Of a stretch of DNA of 64,000 bases, positions 51,998 to 61,820 are shown one piece after another. The stretch's first letter is position 1; each line of letters begins with the position of its first letter. A program made the position numbers and the translations under genes. Origin of the DNA: Caballeronia cordobensis (GTDB taxonomy: Bacteria; Pseudomonadota; Gammaproteobacteria; Burkholderiales; Burkholderiaceae); contig NZ_FCNY02000018.1 of the NCBI RefSeq assembly GCF_001544575.2, forward strand, positions 62,001-126,000, given 5' to 3'. The notes under the pieces are model-generated. The model saw only the letters and a program-made list of their open reading frames with translations, made no database searches and had not been told where the DNA came from.

Positions 51998-53233
51998 CTT
52001 TGTAACTCCGAGAGCAGATAGGGCCGGGGACCCAGGCTTGAGGAAACCTCGAACCGGCGCGCTGCGAGAGGCGCGGGGCGGATGAGCATGCATCGGCGTT
52101 GCGACACATTTGTTTCCGGACCAGACGAAGTGTAAAGACGGCGTTACAGAACGAGGCGTTCCAATTTCCGCAATAAACCATTGTTGATGCGGCAATGATC
52201 GTCGCATCGTGTATTTTTGTTTATATACAATGATTTACCGGCGAATAAAGCCGTAAGGCGAGAGGTGTCAACCAATCGACGTTGCGCATGCGCTACATCA
52301 ACCGATGCTGAAAATGGCGGCTGAATGGCAGAAATGCATTGTTGAGATATTTGAAACAGAAGTTTGCTATTTTTGCAGGTAATACATTCGGATCGGATCG
52401 CTATACTGCGGATTCTGCTTTCCGAAGCAGACTTTTTCGTTGACGGAAAAAGATCTCCAAACTTTGTCAGCGCGACTTCCCGGTCGCGCTTTTTTTTTGC
52501 GCGGTCGATGCGTCCGAACGCCGCGCCGGGCGGGGCTGTGATGAGGTGTCGTATGGCGTGAGCGATTGAGGACCCGCGCGACTCGAACGATGTTCGATAT
52601 TACAATTAAGTCGCGACTTACTTTCCAGAATGCTTAATGCCAGAGAATCGAGCAAGTGGAATGAATGCTTGTGCGTGGAGAGGCGGGTTGATTCTCACGC
52701 GCGTCACTGTGCTATCAATACGTTTCCAGAAAGTTTAATGATTTCATTTGAAGGGCGTCGGAAAAATTCCGAATTGGAAGCGCCCGAAACTTTGCGGGGA
52801 AGAGTCCTGCTGTTAATCGATGTTTGATTATTAAAATCAAAACGGTGATTTTAAGTACGGCTGTATTCAGTTGCGCCCGCACCGACGCCAAAGCTCGCCG
52901 CGCCTTGCCCGGCTTGCCTTACCGCTCCGTCTTTCGTCGCCTGACCGATGCTTCGCCGAATATCGACCCAGACGTGCTCGATCACTGGCATTCGTCCGCG
53001 CCGGATCAAATAAATATTTCCGGTAATCGGGGAAAGTTATTACGGGTTACACGCTATTGCTTTCCTACAAAGACGATAACCCGTGCTCTAGAAATCCGCT
53101 GCCTCTAGGGCGCAGAACATCCATCGATCTTCAAGCGCGTCCGTCGAAAGCCCACCACACCGTGCTGCGTTAGAATGGGCAATCCGACGCACGCTCCATT
53201 CCGCCTTCCGCGCCGCCTCCCACGCCGTCCACG
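51998..53233. other. AT-rich 1.2-kb region without supported protein gene
   Basis: The region holds the porin 5' untranslated region and promoter area (51998 to about 52250), a small-RNA candidate (52414-52498) and then about 700 bp of AT-rich DNA. Between 52880 and 53010 lies a GC-rich stretch that reads in one frame like protein (LPGLPYRSVFRRLTDASPNI) but has no start or neighbours, so it may be a gene remnant. No complete gene is supported. Confidence 0.5.
52414..52498 (+). ncRNA. Small-RNA candidate with three hairpins and a terminator
   Basis: After TATACT (52402-52407) three stem-loops follow: TCTGCTT/AAGCAGA (52414-52420 with 52425-52431), CTTTTTC/GAAAAAG (52432-52438 with 52446-52452) and AGCGCGAC/GTCGCGCT (52469-52476 with 52483-52490), the last followed by nine T (52490-52498). 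No gene ends here that would need a terminator. A transcript of about 85 nt with a U tail is the shape of a Hfq-binding small RNA. No good -35 box was seen, and the 5' end is approximate. Confidence 0.55.
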
Positions 53234-54379
53234 ATGCACCTCGACCCGTCTGAACACTCTGCCTTTCCTTCCGCGCCCATCGCATTCGTCGATCTCGAAA
53301 CGACCGGCGGCACCTTCGGCGTGGACCGCATCACCGAAATCGGCATCGTGGAAGTCGGGCCGTCGGGCGTCTCGCAATGGACGTCGCTGGTCAATCCGCA
53401 AAAGCCAATTCCCGCTTTCGTCCAGCAACTGACGGGCATCACCGACGCGATGGTCCGCGATGCGCCCACGTTCGAGCAACTCGCCGCGGACTTGCTCGAA
53501 CGGATGAACGGGCGTCTCTTCGTTGCGCACAACGCTCATTTCGACCACGGCTTTCTCAAGGGCGAATTCAGGCGTCTGGGGCTTCGTTTCGCGCCCGACG
53601 TGCTCTGCACGGTGCAGCTTTCCCGCGCCGTGTACCCGGAGCAGACGCGCCACGGCCTCGATGCGCTCGTCGAACGGCACGCGCTGGTGCCTGCCGCGCG
53701 CCACCGGGCGCTTGCCGACGCCGATCTGCTCTGGCAGTTCTGGCAACACCTGCACAGCGCGCACGCGCCGGATGTGGTGCGCACGCATCTGGAGCGCGTG
53801 ACGCGGCGGTTCCAGCTCGCCGCGCACATCGACGAAGACACGATCGAGCAGATTCCTGCAGGCTGCGGCGTGTACATGTTCTATGGCGACGACGACGCGC
53901 CGCTCTACGCAGGCCGCAGCGTCAAGCTGCGCCAGCGCGTGCGCGCGCATCTCGTCGGTCCGAGGCGTTCGGCGAAGGACATGCGTCTCGCCTCACTCGT
54001 GCGCCGCGTCGAATGGAAGGCAACGGGCGGCGAGATCGGTGCGATGCTGGCCGAGGCGCAATGGATTGCCGCCGCGCGCCCGGCGCACAATCGCGCGTCG
54101 AAGTCGCGAAGCGCAGACATGCGCGGCGCGCCGTGGCCGTACGGCGGCGCGATCGCAATCGAAGAGCGCGATGCGGCATCGGGGCAGCGCGTGTGGCACG
54201 TCATCGACAACTGGTGCTATCTCGGCTCCGCCGCAACGCTGCCGCAGGCGGGCGCGCTGCATGCGGGCGCGGCCACGTCCGGCTTCGAACTGGCGACCTA
54301 TCGCGTGCTCAGCGAGCGTCTCGCGCGCGGGCTTGCCGTGACGCCGCTCACCGCGGCGATGCACGCCGCCACGCTCTAA
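53234..54379 (+). CDS. DEDDh 3'-5' exonuclease fused to a GIY-YIG nuclease domain
   Basis: The 381-aa protein has an N-terminal exonuclease of the DnaQ/epsilon type (about 14-180) with motifs AFVDLETTG (Asp20, Glu22), AHNAHFDHGFL (Asp104) and HRALADADL (His157, Asp162). The C-terminal part (about 205-380) is a GIY-YIG domain as in UvrC/Cho (GVYMF 212-216, LYAGRS 224-229) with a basic helix RVRAHLVGPRRSAKDMRL. This DnaQ-UvrC-type combination is known in bacteria and is thought to act in DNA repair. The role here is inferred from domains. Confidence 0.93.
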   Translation: MHLDPSEHSAFPSAPIAFVDLETTGGTFGVDRITEIGIVEVGPSGVSQWTSLVNPQKPIPAFVQQLTGITDAMVRDAPTFEQLAADLLERMNGRLFVAHNAHFDHGFLKGEFRRLGLRFAPDVLCTVQLSRAVYPEQTRHGLDALVERHALVPAARHRALADADLLWQFWQHLHSAHAPDVVRTHLERVTRRFQLAAHIDEDTIEQIPAGCGVYMFYGDDDAPLYAGRSVKLRQRVRAHLVGPRRSAKDMRLASLVRRVEWKATGGEIGAMLAEAQWIAAARPAHNRASKSRSADMRGAPWPYGGAIAIEERDAASGQRVWHVIDNWCYLGSAATLPQAGALHAGAATSGFELATYRVLSERLARGLAVTPLTAAMHAATL

Positions 54380-54386
54380 AGCGCGA

Positions 54387-54986
54387 TCAGCCGACCGCGC
54401 CCACGCCGCCCGTCGCGCAGACGTGCGACAGCGCGCGCATGAGCGGCTCGTTCATCGACGAGTTGTAGCGCGTCAGATGCTTCCATCGCGCGACGCTTTC
54501 GGCGAGGCGCATCGGGCAGTCGTCGGCGTGGCGAATCGGCTCGACGTGAGCGAGCGCCGACACGAGCGATTGCGTCAGTCGGTCGAGTTTCGGACGCGTG
54601 TCATTGGCGAGATCGGGCGGCGATTCTTCCGGCGCGGCCCTGACCGCGCGCCAGTTGGCGAAAAGCACGTTCTGCACGTCCTTGCTCGCATCGATCTGAT
54701 CGCGGAAGAACTGCCGCGCGAACGCGGGATCGACCTGAGCGGCTCTGGCCTTTTCCTCGACCTGTTTGAGCAGCGCCTCCTCGCGGGGCGCGTCGGTGAT
54801 CGGTTCGTGCTTCGCCCACTTCCAGCGCGCAACCGGCTCGGCGAGCGCGAGCCGTTGCGAAACGAGCGCGATGATATTGGTGAACGGGGTGTCGTCGCCA
54901 TCGGCGTGCACGGATGCGGGCGCGGCGAACGCGAGCACGCAGGCGAAGGCGGAAGCGAGGAGGGAGGTGTTCGATCGACGGCGCAT
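54387..54986 (-). CDS. Periplasmic chorismate mutase (AroQ gamma class)
   Basis: The 199-aa protein begins with a signal peptide (MRRRSNTSLLASAFACVLAF, cleavage near SVHA) and has the secreted-type chorismate mutase core: LVSQRLALAEPVARWKWAK, then RQFFRDQIDASKDVQN, which carry the active-site residues of the *AroQ class. It would convert chorismate to prephenate in the periplasm, a step of uncertain purpose seen in several pathogens and soil bacteria. ATG 54986 is the start; a longer frame adds an arginine-rich leader. It converges with the exonuclease gene (7-bp gap). Confidence 0.88.
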   Translation of the reverse strand: MRRRSNTSLLASAFACVLAFAAPASVHADGDDTPFTNIIALVSQRLALAEPVARWKWAKHEPITDAPREEALLKQVEEKARAAQVDPAFARQFFRDQIDASKDVQNVLFANWRAVRAAPEESPPDLANDTRPKLDRLTQSLVSALAHVEPIRHADDCPMRLAESVARWKHLTRYNSSMNEPLMRALSHVCATGGVGAVG

Positions 54987-55194
54987 CGGTGTCCGGGCAA
55001 AAGCGCCAGAATAACGCACCGCCCGCTTCAACCTGAATGTGAGAGACGAGCCGTGTCCACACGACTCGCCCGGGCGGTCATGAACGAAGAGCGCGACGCG
55101 TCCTGGCGTGAGCCATGCGCGGACCGGTCGGTCCGTGTGCGCCGCGCGCGGCGGGCGTCGTTCTCACGACGACGGCGTGATCCAGCGTGTCCGC

Positions 55195-55344
55195 CTACTT
55201 CGACTGCGACGAGTTGCGCTGTTCATCGAAGAACGCGCGCACGTGCTCGGGCAGTTCCGTCGCGAGAAATTCGACGCCAACCGGTTCCGGATCCGGACAA
55301 TACACCTTGTCGGGCGTCGGGATTTTCGTCGGTCTTGCGTCCAT
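55195..55344 (-). CDS. 49-aa microprotein of unknown function
   Basis: The minus-strand frame starts at ATG 55344 and stops at TAG 55195, with AAGGAGAG just upstream. It begins MDARPTKIPTPDKVYCPDPE, then GVEFLATELPEHVRAFFDEQ, and has one cysteine, no membrane helix and no signal peptide. Codon usage fits the neighbours. The strong ribosome-binding site makes a real gene likely. Family unknown. Confidence 0.55.
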   Translation of the reverse strand: MDARPTKIPTPDKVYCPDPEPVGVEFLATELPEHVRAFFDEQRNSSQSK

Positions 55345-55936
55345 GATTTCTCTCCTTGATGTCTACGGCAATTGCGCCAACTGGCCGATGCGGCTTTTTG
55401 CGCCGCCGCATACAGCCGAATACCAAATACGGGTCCCTCTAGTTATGCGTTATCGGATCGCGGCGGCTTCGGCTTGAGCCGAATCGCGCGGGTAACTCAT
55501 CAACGCATGATCGTTCGTCTTCGGGCCGGTAAAGATGTCGGTAGATCATTACCGGCCCTCAAATCCATTGCTGCAAAAAGTACGGTTTCCAGTGCTGCGG
55601 AGAACGGTCCGAGAGCCGCGCCGCGCATGGCTTCGCGCAATCTCGACCGCCGCGTACTTAAACTGTAGCTTTTCCTCTATGGATATAACGATACCGGGAA
55701 ACCTGCGTTGACGCTTGATGGTGCAGGGCGGAAAATAGCTTGTTGTTGTACGTAACCGCACATATAAGGAGAATCAGGCGGGCGGCGAGCGCTAACGTGA
55801 AATCGGTGAAGCCGATTTTTGCGGTAAATCGCAATAGCGTGCACAGCGCAGGGAATTGTTGCGAAAGCGCAAACCAAAGCAAAAACCCGCGTCACTTGCG
55901 TGTACGCGGGTTTTTATGTGCTGCCTGAATTCTCTC
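55345..55936. other. Intergenic region left of tRNA-Thr(CGT)
   Basis: This 592-bp region has no supported protein gene. It contains a 10-bp perfect inverted repeat with a 16-bp loop (55523-55532 / 55549-55558, arm GGGCCGGTAA), a short hairpin AATCGG/CCGATT at 55801-55817 followed by T's, and the tRNA terminator at its right end. A 74-codon minus frame (55658-55882) is hydrophobic but lacks a convincing start. Confidence 0.45.
55881..55915 (-). terminator. Rho-independent terminator of tRNA-Thr(CGT)
   Basis: A 12-bp perfect stem (AAAAACCCGCGT at 55881-55892, ACGCGGGTTTTT at 55904-55915) frames an 11-nt loop and gives a T run on the minus strand 21 nt past the tRNA 3' end. Confidence 0.88.
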
Positions 55937-56012
55937 TGGTGCCGGAAAGAGGAATCGAACCCCCGACCTTCGCATTACGAATGCGCTGCTCTACCGTCTG
56001 AGCTATTCCGGC
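55937..56012 (-). tRNA. tRNA-Thr (anticodon CGT)
   Basis: This 76-nt gene has the acceptor GCCGGAA pairing with TTTCCGGC, discriminator A, encoded CCA and anticodon CGT in the loop TTCGTAA. It lies 82 bp downstream of fbp's 3' end on the same strand. Confidence 0.96.
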
Positions 56013-56094
56013 CCCTCTGTTGCGTTCGTTTAGTTCGTCAGCAACGAAGAAGTGAGATTATGCAGAGCATTTTTCGTCTTGGCAATACCTAAGA

Positions 56095-57114
<1,020 letters not shown>

Positions 57115-57202
57115 GCGGGACTCCGTGAGCGTTAGACGAATATCCACGATTCTAACCGCTCGACCTGTCGCGTCGATGTGACAGCATCCGCCATAAGCGA
57201 GA

Positions 57203-57235
57203 ACGGCCGCCGCGCGAACCTCGCGCGGCGGCCGT
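57203..57235 (-). terminator. Strong GC hairpin after pepN
   Basis: A perfect 15-bp stem (57203-57217 with 57221-57235, arm ACGGCCGCCGCGCGA) with a 3-nt loop lies 33 nt past the pepN stop. There is no T run after it, so it may be a weak or Rho-assisted terminator or a transcript-stabilising hairpin. Confidence 0.55.
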
Positions 57236-57267
57236 CAAACATCGGATAAAACCCGGCGAAACGGCGC

Positions 57268-60000
57268 TCAGGCTGCGAGCGCTTTCTCCACCACCTCACG
57301 CACGTCGCGCGATTTCGCCTTCGATGCGACTTCCGAGAGCGCCGCATGCATTTTTTCGCGCAGCTTCGGCGTGAAGCGGCGCCACAGTTCGAGCCCGCGT
57401 GCGAGGCGCGCCGCGACCTGCGGATTGAGCGCGTCGAGCGCGATCACCTGTTCGGCCCAGAACGCGTAGCCCGAGCCGTCTGCGGCATGGAACTGCGCGG
57501 GATTGCCACTGCAGAAGCTGAAGATCAGCGAGCGCGCGCGGTTCGGATTCTTGATGTTGAACGCCTGATGCTGCATCAGCTTGCGCACGATCTCGATCAC
57601 CTTGCGGTCCGGCCCGCCGCGTTGCGTCGCCTGGAGCGCAAACCATTTGTCGATGACGAGCGCCTCGTTCTCGAAGCGGCGATAGAAGTCCGCCAGCGCC
57701 GCGTCCGCGACGCTCGCATCCGCGCCCTGAGTCGCGCTCGCGAGCAGCAGGGCCGCAAGCGCCGCCGAGCGGTCCGTCATGTTGTTGGCGGCGTCGTATT
57801 GCGCCTGCGCAAGCGTGACCGCTTCGCGCGGATCGTCGAGCTGGCTCAGATAAGCCAGCGCCAGATTCTTCAGGCCGCGCTTGCCGGCGTCTTCCGGCGT
57901 CGGCCGGTATTCGCCCGGCGTGCGGTTCGCCTGATACGTCGCGATCCATTTCTCGCGCAACTGCGAGGCGAGACGGCGGCTCATGAAGACGCGCGCCGCA
58001 TGCACGGCGGCCGGATCGGACACGGCCATCTGCTCGGCGAGGTAGCTTTCGGACGGCAGCATCAGCGCCAGTTCGCGGAACGCGGGCGTGAGCGTGGTGT
58101 CGTCGAGCACGCGCGCGAACGCCGCGATCACCTGATCGTCGATCGACAGCGCTTCGCCACTGGCCGCGCGCTCGGCGAGCCCGAGCAATTCGCGCGTGGC
58201 GAGACGCTGGCCGGCTTCCCAGCGGTTGAACGGATCGCTGTCGTGCGCGAGCAGGAACGCGAGTTCGTCGTTCGTGTAGTCGTATTCGACGATCACCGGC
58301 GCCGAGAAATTGCGCAGCAGCGACGGCAGCGGCGCCTCGTTCACGTCGACGAAGGTGAACGACTGCTCGCGCCCGGTGAATTCGAGCACGCGCGTCGTGC
58401 CGTTCGGCTCCTTCTCGCCTTCGAGGCGCAGCGGCAGATCCGCGCCGTTCTGCCCGATAAGGCCGACCGAGAACGGAATCAGCAACGGCCCTTTCTGCGT
58501 TTCGCGCGCCGCTTCCGACCCTTCGCCGTAGCCCTGCGCGAGCGTCAGCGTGTAACGCTTCTTCGCGGCGTCGTACTCGGCGCGCACCGACACGCGCGGC
58601 GTGCCGGCCTGGCTGTACCAGCGCTCGAACTGCGCGAGATCGCGATGATTCGCATCCGCGAGCGCGTGACGGAAGTCGTCGCAGGTCACGGCCTGACCGT
58701 CGTGGCGCTGGAAGTAGAGGTCCATGCCGCGGCGAAAGCCGTCGCGGCCGAAGAGCGTCTGATACATCCGCACGACTTCCGAGCCTTTCTCGTAGACGGT
58801 CATCGTGTAGAAGTTGTTGATCTCGACGTAGCTTTCCGGCCGCACGGGATGCGCCATCGGGCCGGCGTCCTCGGCGAACTGCATCTGACGCAGCACGCGC
58901 ACGTCCTCGATGCGCTTGGTCGCGCGCGCGGCGGCGCTGCTTTGTCCACCGTCGGCGCCGTCGGCGTCGCCCGCGGCCATGTCGGCGGAAAATTCCTGAT
59001 CGCGGAACACGGTCAGGCCTTCTTTCAGGCTCAACTGGAACCAGTCGCGGCACGTCACGCGATTGCCGGTCCAGTTATGGAAGTACTCGTGGCCGACCAC
59101 GGCCTCGATATTGGAGAAGTCCGTGTCCGTCGCCGTTTCCGGATTGGCGAGCACGTACTTCGTGTTGAAGATGTTGAGCCCCTTGTTTTCCATCGCGCCC
59201 ATATTGAAGTCGCTCACCGCGACGATCATGAAGCGGTCCAGATCCAGCTCCAGCCCGAAGCGCTTTTCGTCCCAGCGGATCGAATGGATGAGCGAATCCA
59301 TTGCGTGACGGGTTTTATCGAGATCGTGCGGCTCGACCCACACTTGCAGCAGCTTCTCCCGGCCCGAGCCCGACTGGATGCGTTCCTCGATGCACACGAG
59401 CTTGCCCGCGACGAGCGCGAACAGATAGCTCGGCTTCTTGAACGGATCTTCCCATTTCGCGAAGTGACGGCCGCCGGGCAATTCGCCTTCCTCGATCAGA
59501 TTGCCGTTTGATAGCAGCACCGGATACGCGGATTTGTCGGCGCGCAGCGTGACGGTGTAGGTTGCCATCACGTCGGGGCGATCGAGGAAGTAGGTGATGC
59601 GACGAAAGCCCTCGGCTTCGCACTGCGTGAAGAAGTTGCCGCTGGAGACATAAAGTCCGGAGAGCGTCGTGTTCTCCGCCGGATTGCAGATGCTCTCGAT
59701 GCTAAGCTCGAAGGCATCCGCCGCGGGAATACCGCCGATGGACAGTCCGTTCTCGTGAACACGGACATCCGCGTGCGCGACGCCGTCGATCGCCGCGCTC
59801 ACGAATTCCAGTTGCTCGCCCATCAGTTCGAGCCGGGGCGCGTCGCCTTGCGCGTCGGGATTGCGGCGCAGCGTCATCGTGCTCTTCACGACGGTGCGCG
59901 CCGGCACGAGGTCGAATTCGAGCGCGACGGAGTCGATCAGAAACGCGGGCGGCGTGTAGTCCTGGCGGCGGATCACTGCGGATGCGGTCGTGGTTGACAT
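57268..60000 (-). CDS. pepN: Aminopeptidase N (M1 family)
   Basis: This 910-aa cytosolic zinc peptidase removes N-terminal residues from peptides. The substrate motif GAMENKG (268-274) and the zinc site HEYFHNW (304-310) with the third ligand E327 are intact. The N-terminal beta domain starts DYTPPAFLIDSVALEF. A low-complexity insertion (about 341-362, GDADGADGGQSSAAARA) follows the zinc domain loop and lengthens the protein slightly. ATG 60000 (MSTTTASAVIRRQ) is taken as start; an upstream ATG is less likely. Confidence 0.96.
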   Translation of the reverse strand: MSTTTASAVIRRQDYTPPAFLIDSVALEFDLVPARTVVKSTMTLRRNPDAQGDAPRLELMGEQLEFVSAAIDGVAHADVRVHENGLSIGGIPAADAFELSIESICNPAENTTLSGLYVSSGNFFTQCEAEGFRRITYFLDRPDVMATYTVTLRADKSAYPVLLSNGNLIEEGELPGGRHFAKWEDPFKKPSYLFALVAGKLVCIEERIQSGSGREKLLQVWVEPHDLDKTRHAMDSLIHSIRWDEKRFGLELDLDRFMIVAVSDFNMGAMENKGLNIFNTKYVLANPETATDTDFSNIEAVVGHEYFHNWTGNRVTCRDWFQLSLKEGLTVFRDQEFSADMAAGDADGADGGQSSAAARATKRIEDVRVLRQMQFAEDAGPMAHPVRPESYVEINNFYTMTVYEKGSEVVRMYQTLFGRDGFRRGMDLYFQRHDGQAVTCDDFRHALADANHRDLAQFERWYSQAGTPRVSVRAEYDAAKKRYTLTLAQGYGEGSEAARETQKGPLLIPFSVGLIGQNGADLPLRLEGEKEPNGTTRVLEFTGREQSFTFVDVNEAPLPSLLRNFSAPVIVEYDYTNDELAFLLAHDSDPFNRWEAGQRLATRELLGLAERAASGEALSIDDQVIAAFARVLDDTTLTPAFRELALMLPSESYLAEQMAVSDPAAVHAARVFMSRRLASQLREKWIATYQANRTPGEYRPTPEDAGKRGLKNLALAYLSQLDDPREAVTLAQAQYDAANNMTDRSAALAALLLASATQGADASVADAALADFYRRFENEALVIDKWFALQATQRGGPDRKVIEIVRKLMQHQAFNIKNPNRARSLIFSFCSGNPAQFHAADGSGYAFWAEQVIALDALNPQVAARLARGLELWRRFTPKLREKMHAALSEVASKAKSRDVREVVEKALAA

Positions 60001-60224
60001 GGCGGGATCTTCAAAGTGAATGGGGCGGCGCGGGCGCATTGCGCGGACATTCTGTCACGGCACGAATGCTGGCGCGGCATGTCGAACCATTGTACAAAAC
60101 GCCCGTCGATCGTGAGCGCCGCCCGCTGCTGCTTTGCCAGGCCTTGGCATATGACCGGGGTGCGTGCGCGGATTGCGCGCGCTATCTATAACTAAGAAGA
60201 GCAGTTTCCGAAGTGAGGACGACC

Positions 60225-60938
60225 ATGAATGTTCCGATCAAGGCGCTGTGCCAGTGGTTGCTGGTACTCGCCGCGCTATGGCTTTCGGGCTGCACGACCT
60301 ATGTGCAGACGCAGGTGACCGCCTTCTCCGACTGGAGCGGCAGCGACGCGACCCGCACCTACGCATTCGCGCGCCAGGGCGAGCAGCAGAACAGCATCGA
60401 GCAGACGACTTACGAGACGCTCGTGGCGAACGAGCTGTCGAAGTACAACTTCCGGCAGACGCCGGACGCGAGCGCGCGCTATCAGGTGGCGCTCGGGTAT
60501 TCGGTGCGCGGCGACCTCGTGACGGTGCGCCAGCCGGTCTATTACGATCCATGGCCCATGTACGGGCCCTACGGCCGTCCGTTCTGGGGGCCATGGGGCG
60601 GCTGGGGGCCGTACGGCCCGTGGGGTCCGACCGGTTACGTCGATCAGAGCTATCCGGTCTACATCCACGCACTGCAGATTCGCATGACCGACCGCCAGAC
60701 CGGCCGCGAGGTCTACAAGGTGACGGCGGTGAATTCGACGGGCGACCCCTCGCTCTATCAGGCGATGCCTTATCTGACGCGCAGCGCGCTCGCGGATTTC
60801 CCGCTCGGCAATGGCACCGTGCGCACCGTGACGTTGCCCGTGGACAAGAACGGCGGCATCTCGAACGAGACGGCGGCCTCGCTGACGCCGACCGATCGCG
60901 GCGTCGCGCCTGCGCCTGCGTCCAAGACCGTCGAATGA
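60225..60938 (+). CDS. DUF4136-type lipoprotein
   Basis: The 237-aa protein has a lipoprotein signal (LAALWLSGCTT, cysteine about residue 23) and a DUF4136-like part: WSGSDATRTYAFARQ, then ANELSKYNFRQTPDASARYQ and SYPVYIHALQIRMTDRQTG. A Gly/Pro/Trp/Tyr-rich stretch (GPYGRPFWGPWGGWGPYGPW) splits the domain. It is presumably an outer-membrane or periplasmic lipoprotein of unknown role. ATG 60225 follows GAGGAC; a GTG four codons upstream is the only alternative. It is separated from the next gene by 183 bp. Confidence 0.85.
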   Translation: MNVPIKALCQWLLVLAALWLSGCTTYVQTQVTAFSDWSGSDATRTYAFARQGEQQNSIEQTTYETLVANELSKYNFRQTPDASARYQVALGYSVRGDLVTVRQPVYYDPWPMYGPYGRPFWGPWGGWGPYGPWGPTGYVDQSYPVYIHALQIRMTDRQTGREVYKVTAVNSTGDPSLYQAMPYLTRSALADFPLGNGTVRTVTLPVDKNGGISNETAASLTPTDRGVAPAPASKTVE

Positions 60939-61121
60939 GCGTGGCGGCGGCGGCGCCCGCACGCACCGGAAATAATTTCCGGCGCGCGTCGCGCCGTCGT
61001 ACGCGGGATCGCCACGCGCCATTTCAAAAACGCCCGGCGGCCTTGATCGAACTGGGAATTATCGCCGCGTTACGAAGCCGCAATATATGCAGCTTCGCGC
61101 AATTAGCGATATATTTCCGTG

Positions 61122-61820
61122 ATGACAAAATCGTGTCCGCCCAATCCTGAAGCCGTTCCCCAGCCCACGACGTGGGACGCGCGGCTCGCCCGCCGCCTCG
61201 TCACGCCGCTCGTCGGCACGCCGGTGACGCCCAATCATCTGACGACGCTGCGCCTCGCCATCGGCCTGGCCGGGGCGTATTATCTGTCGCTCGGTCAGTT
61301 CTGGCTCTGCACGCTCGGCGCGCTCCTCATCGCATTGTCGAATCTCGTCGATCACACGGACGGCGAGCTCGCGCGCATCAGCGGCCAGTCGAGCAAGATC
61401 GGCCACTTCTACGACCTCGCAGCCGATGCGCTCGTGACCGTGCTGCTGTTTCTCGGCATCGGGTTCTACGTGGCGGTGCATCATCCGTCGATGTTCCTGC
61501 CCGCGCAATGGCTCGGCGGCGTCGCGGGCGTGGCCGTTGCGCTGATCTTTTTCCTGCGCATGCGCATCGAGTCGATGGTCGGCAAGTCGGGCACGAAGCA
61601 GGCGTCGATGGCCGGTTTCGAAACGGAAGACGTGCTGTATCTGCTGCCCGTCGTGACCATCCTGAACGGGATGACGCCGTTTCTGATCGCCGCGGCGATC
61701 GGCGCGCCGCTCTTCGCGGTGTACGTGGCGATTGACTATCAGCGCGTCAGCAAACAGATGAAGCAGCGCGCGCAAGCGTCGCATGCGAATAAGAGCAACG
61801 ATTTCCAGGCGGTGAGATGA
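61122..61820 (+). CDS. CDP-alcohol phosphatidyltransferase family enzyme
   Basis: The 232-aa membrane protein carries the full catalytic signature D-x2-D-G-x2-A-R-x8-G-x3-D-x3-D at residues 77-102 (DHTDGELARISGQSSKIGHF, then YDLAADAL), so it should move a phosphoalcohol between a CDP-linked donor and a hydroxyl acceptor. Several hydrophobic helices follow. It is not one of the standard PgsA, PssA or Cls proteins. The start is ATG 61122 (a GTG lies one codon upstream). Its stop overlaps the start of the oxygenase gene by 4 nt (ATGA), so the four genes to the right form one operon. Confidence 0.87.
   Translation: MTKSCPPNPEAVPQPTTWDARLARRLVTPLVGTPVTPNHLTTLRLAIGLAGAYYLSLGQFWLCTLGALLIALSNLVDHTDGELARISGQSSKIGHFYDLAADALVTVLLFLGIGFYVAVHHPSMFLPAQWLGGVAGVAVALIFFLRMRIESMVGKSGTKQASMAGFETEDVLYLLPVVTILNGMTPFLIAAAIGAPLFAVYVAIDYQRVSKQMKQRAQASHANKSNDFQAVR

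Noticed and set aside
55658..55882. A 74-codon minus frame rich in Leu and Ala
   Set aside because: Hydrophobic but lacks a convincing start, ribosome-binding site or neighbours.
57346..59511. A 721-codon plus-strand frame over pepN
   Set aside because: Shadow of pepN; Arg/His-rich composition and no domain.
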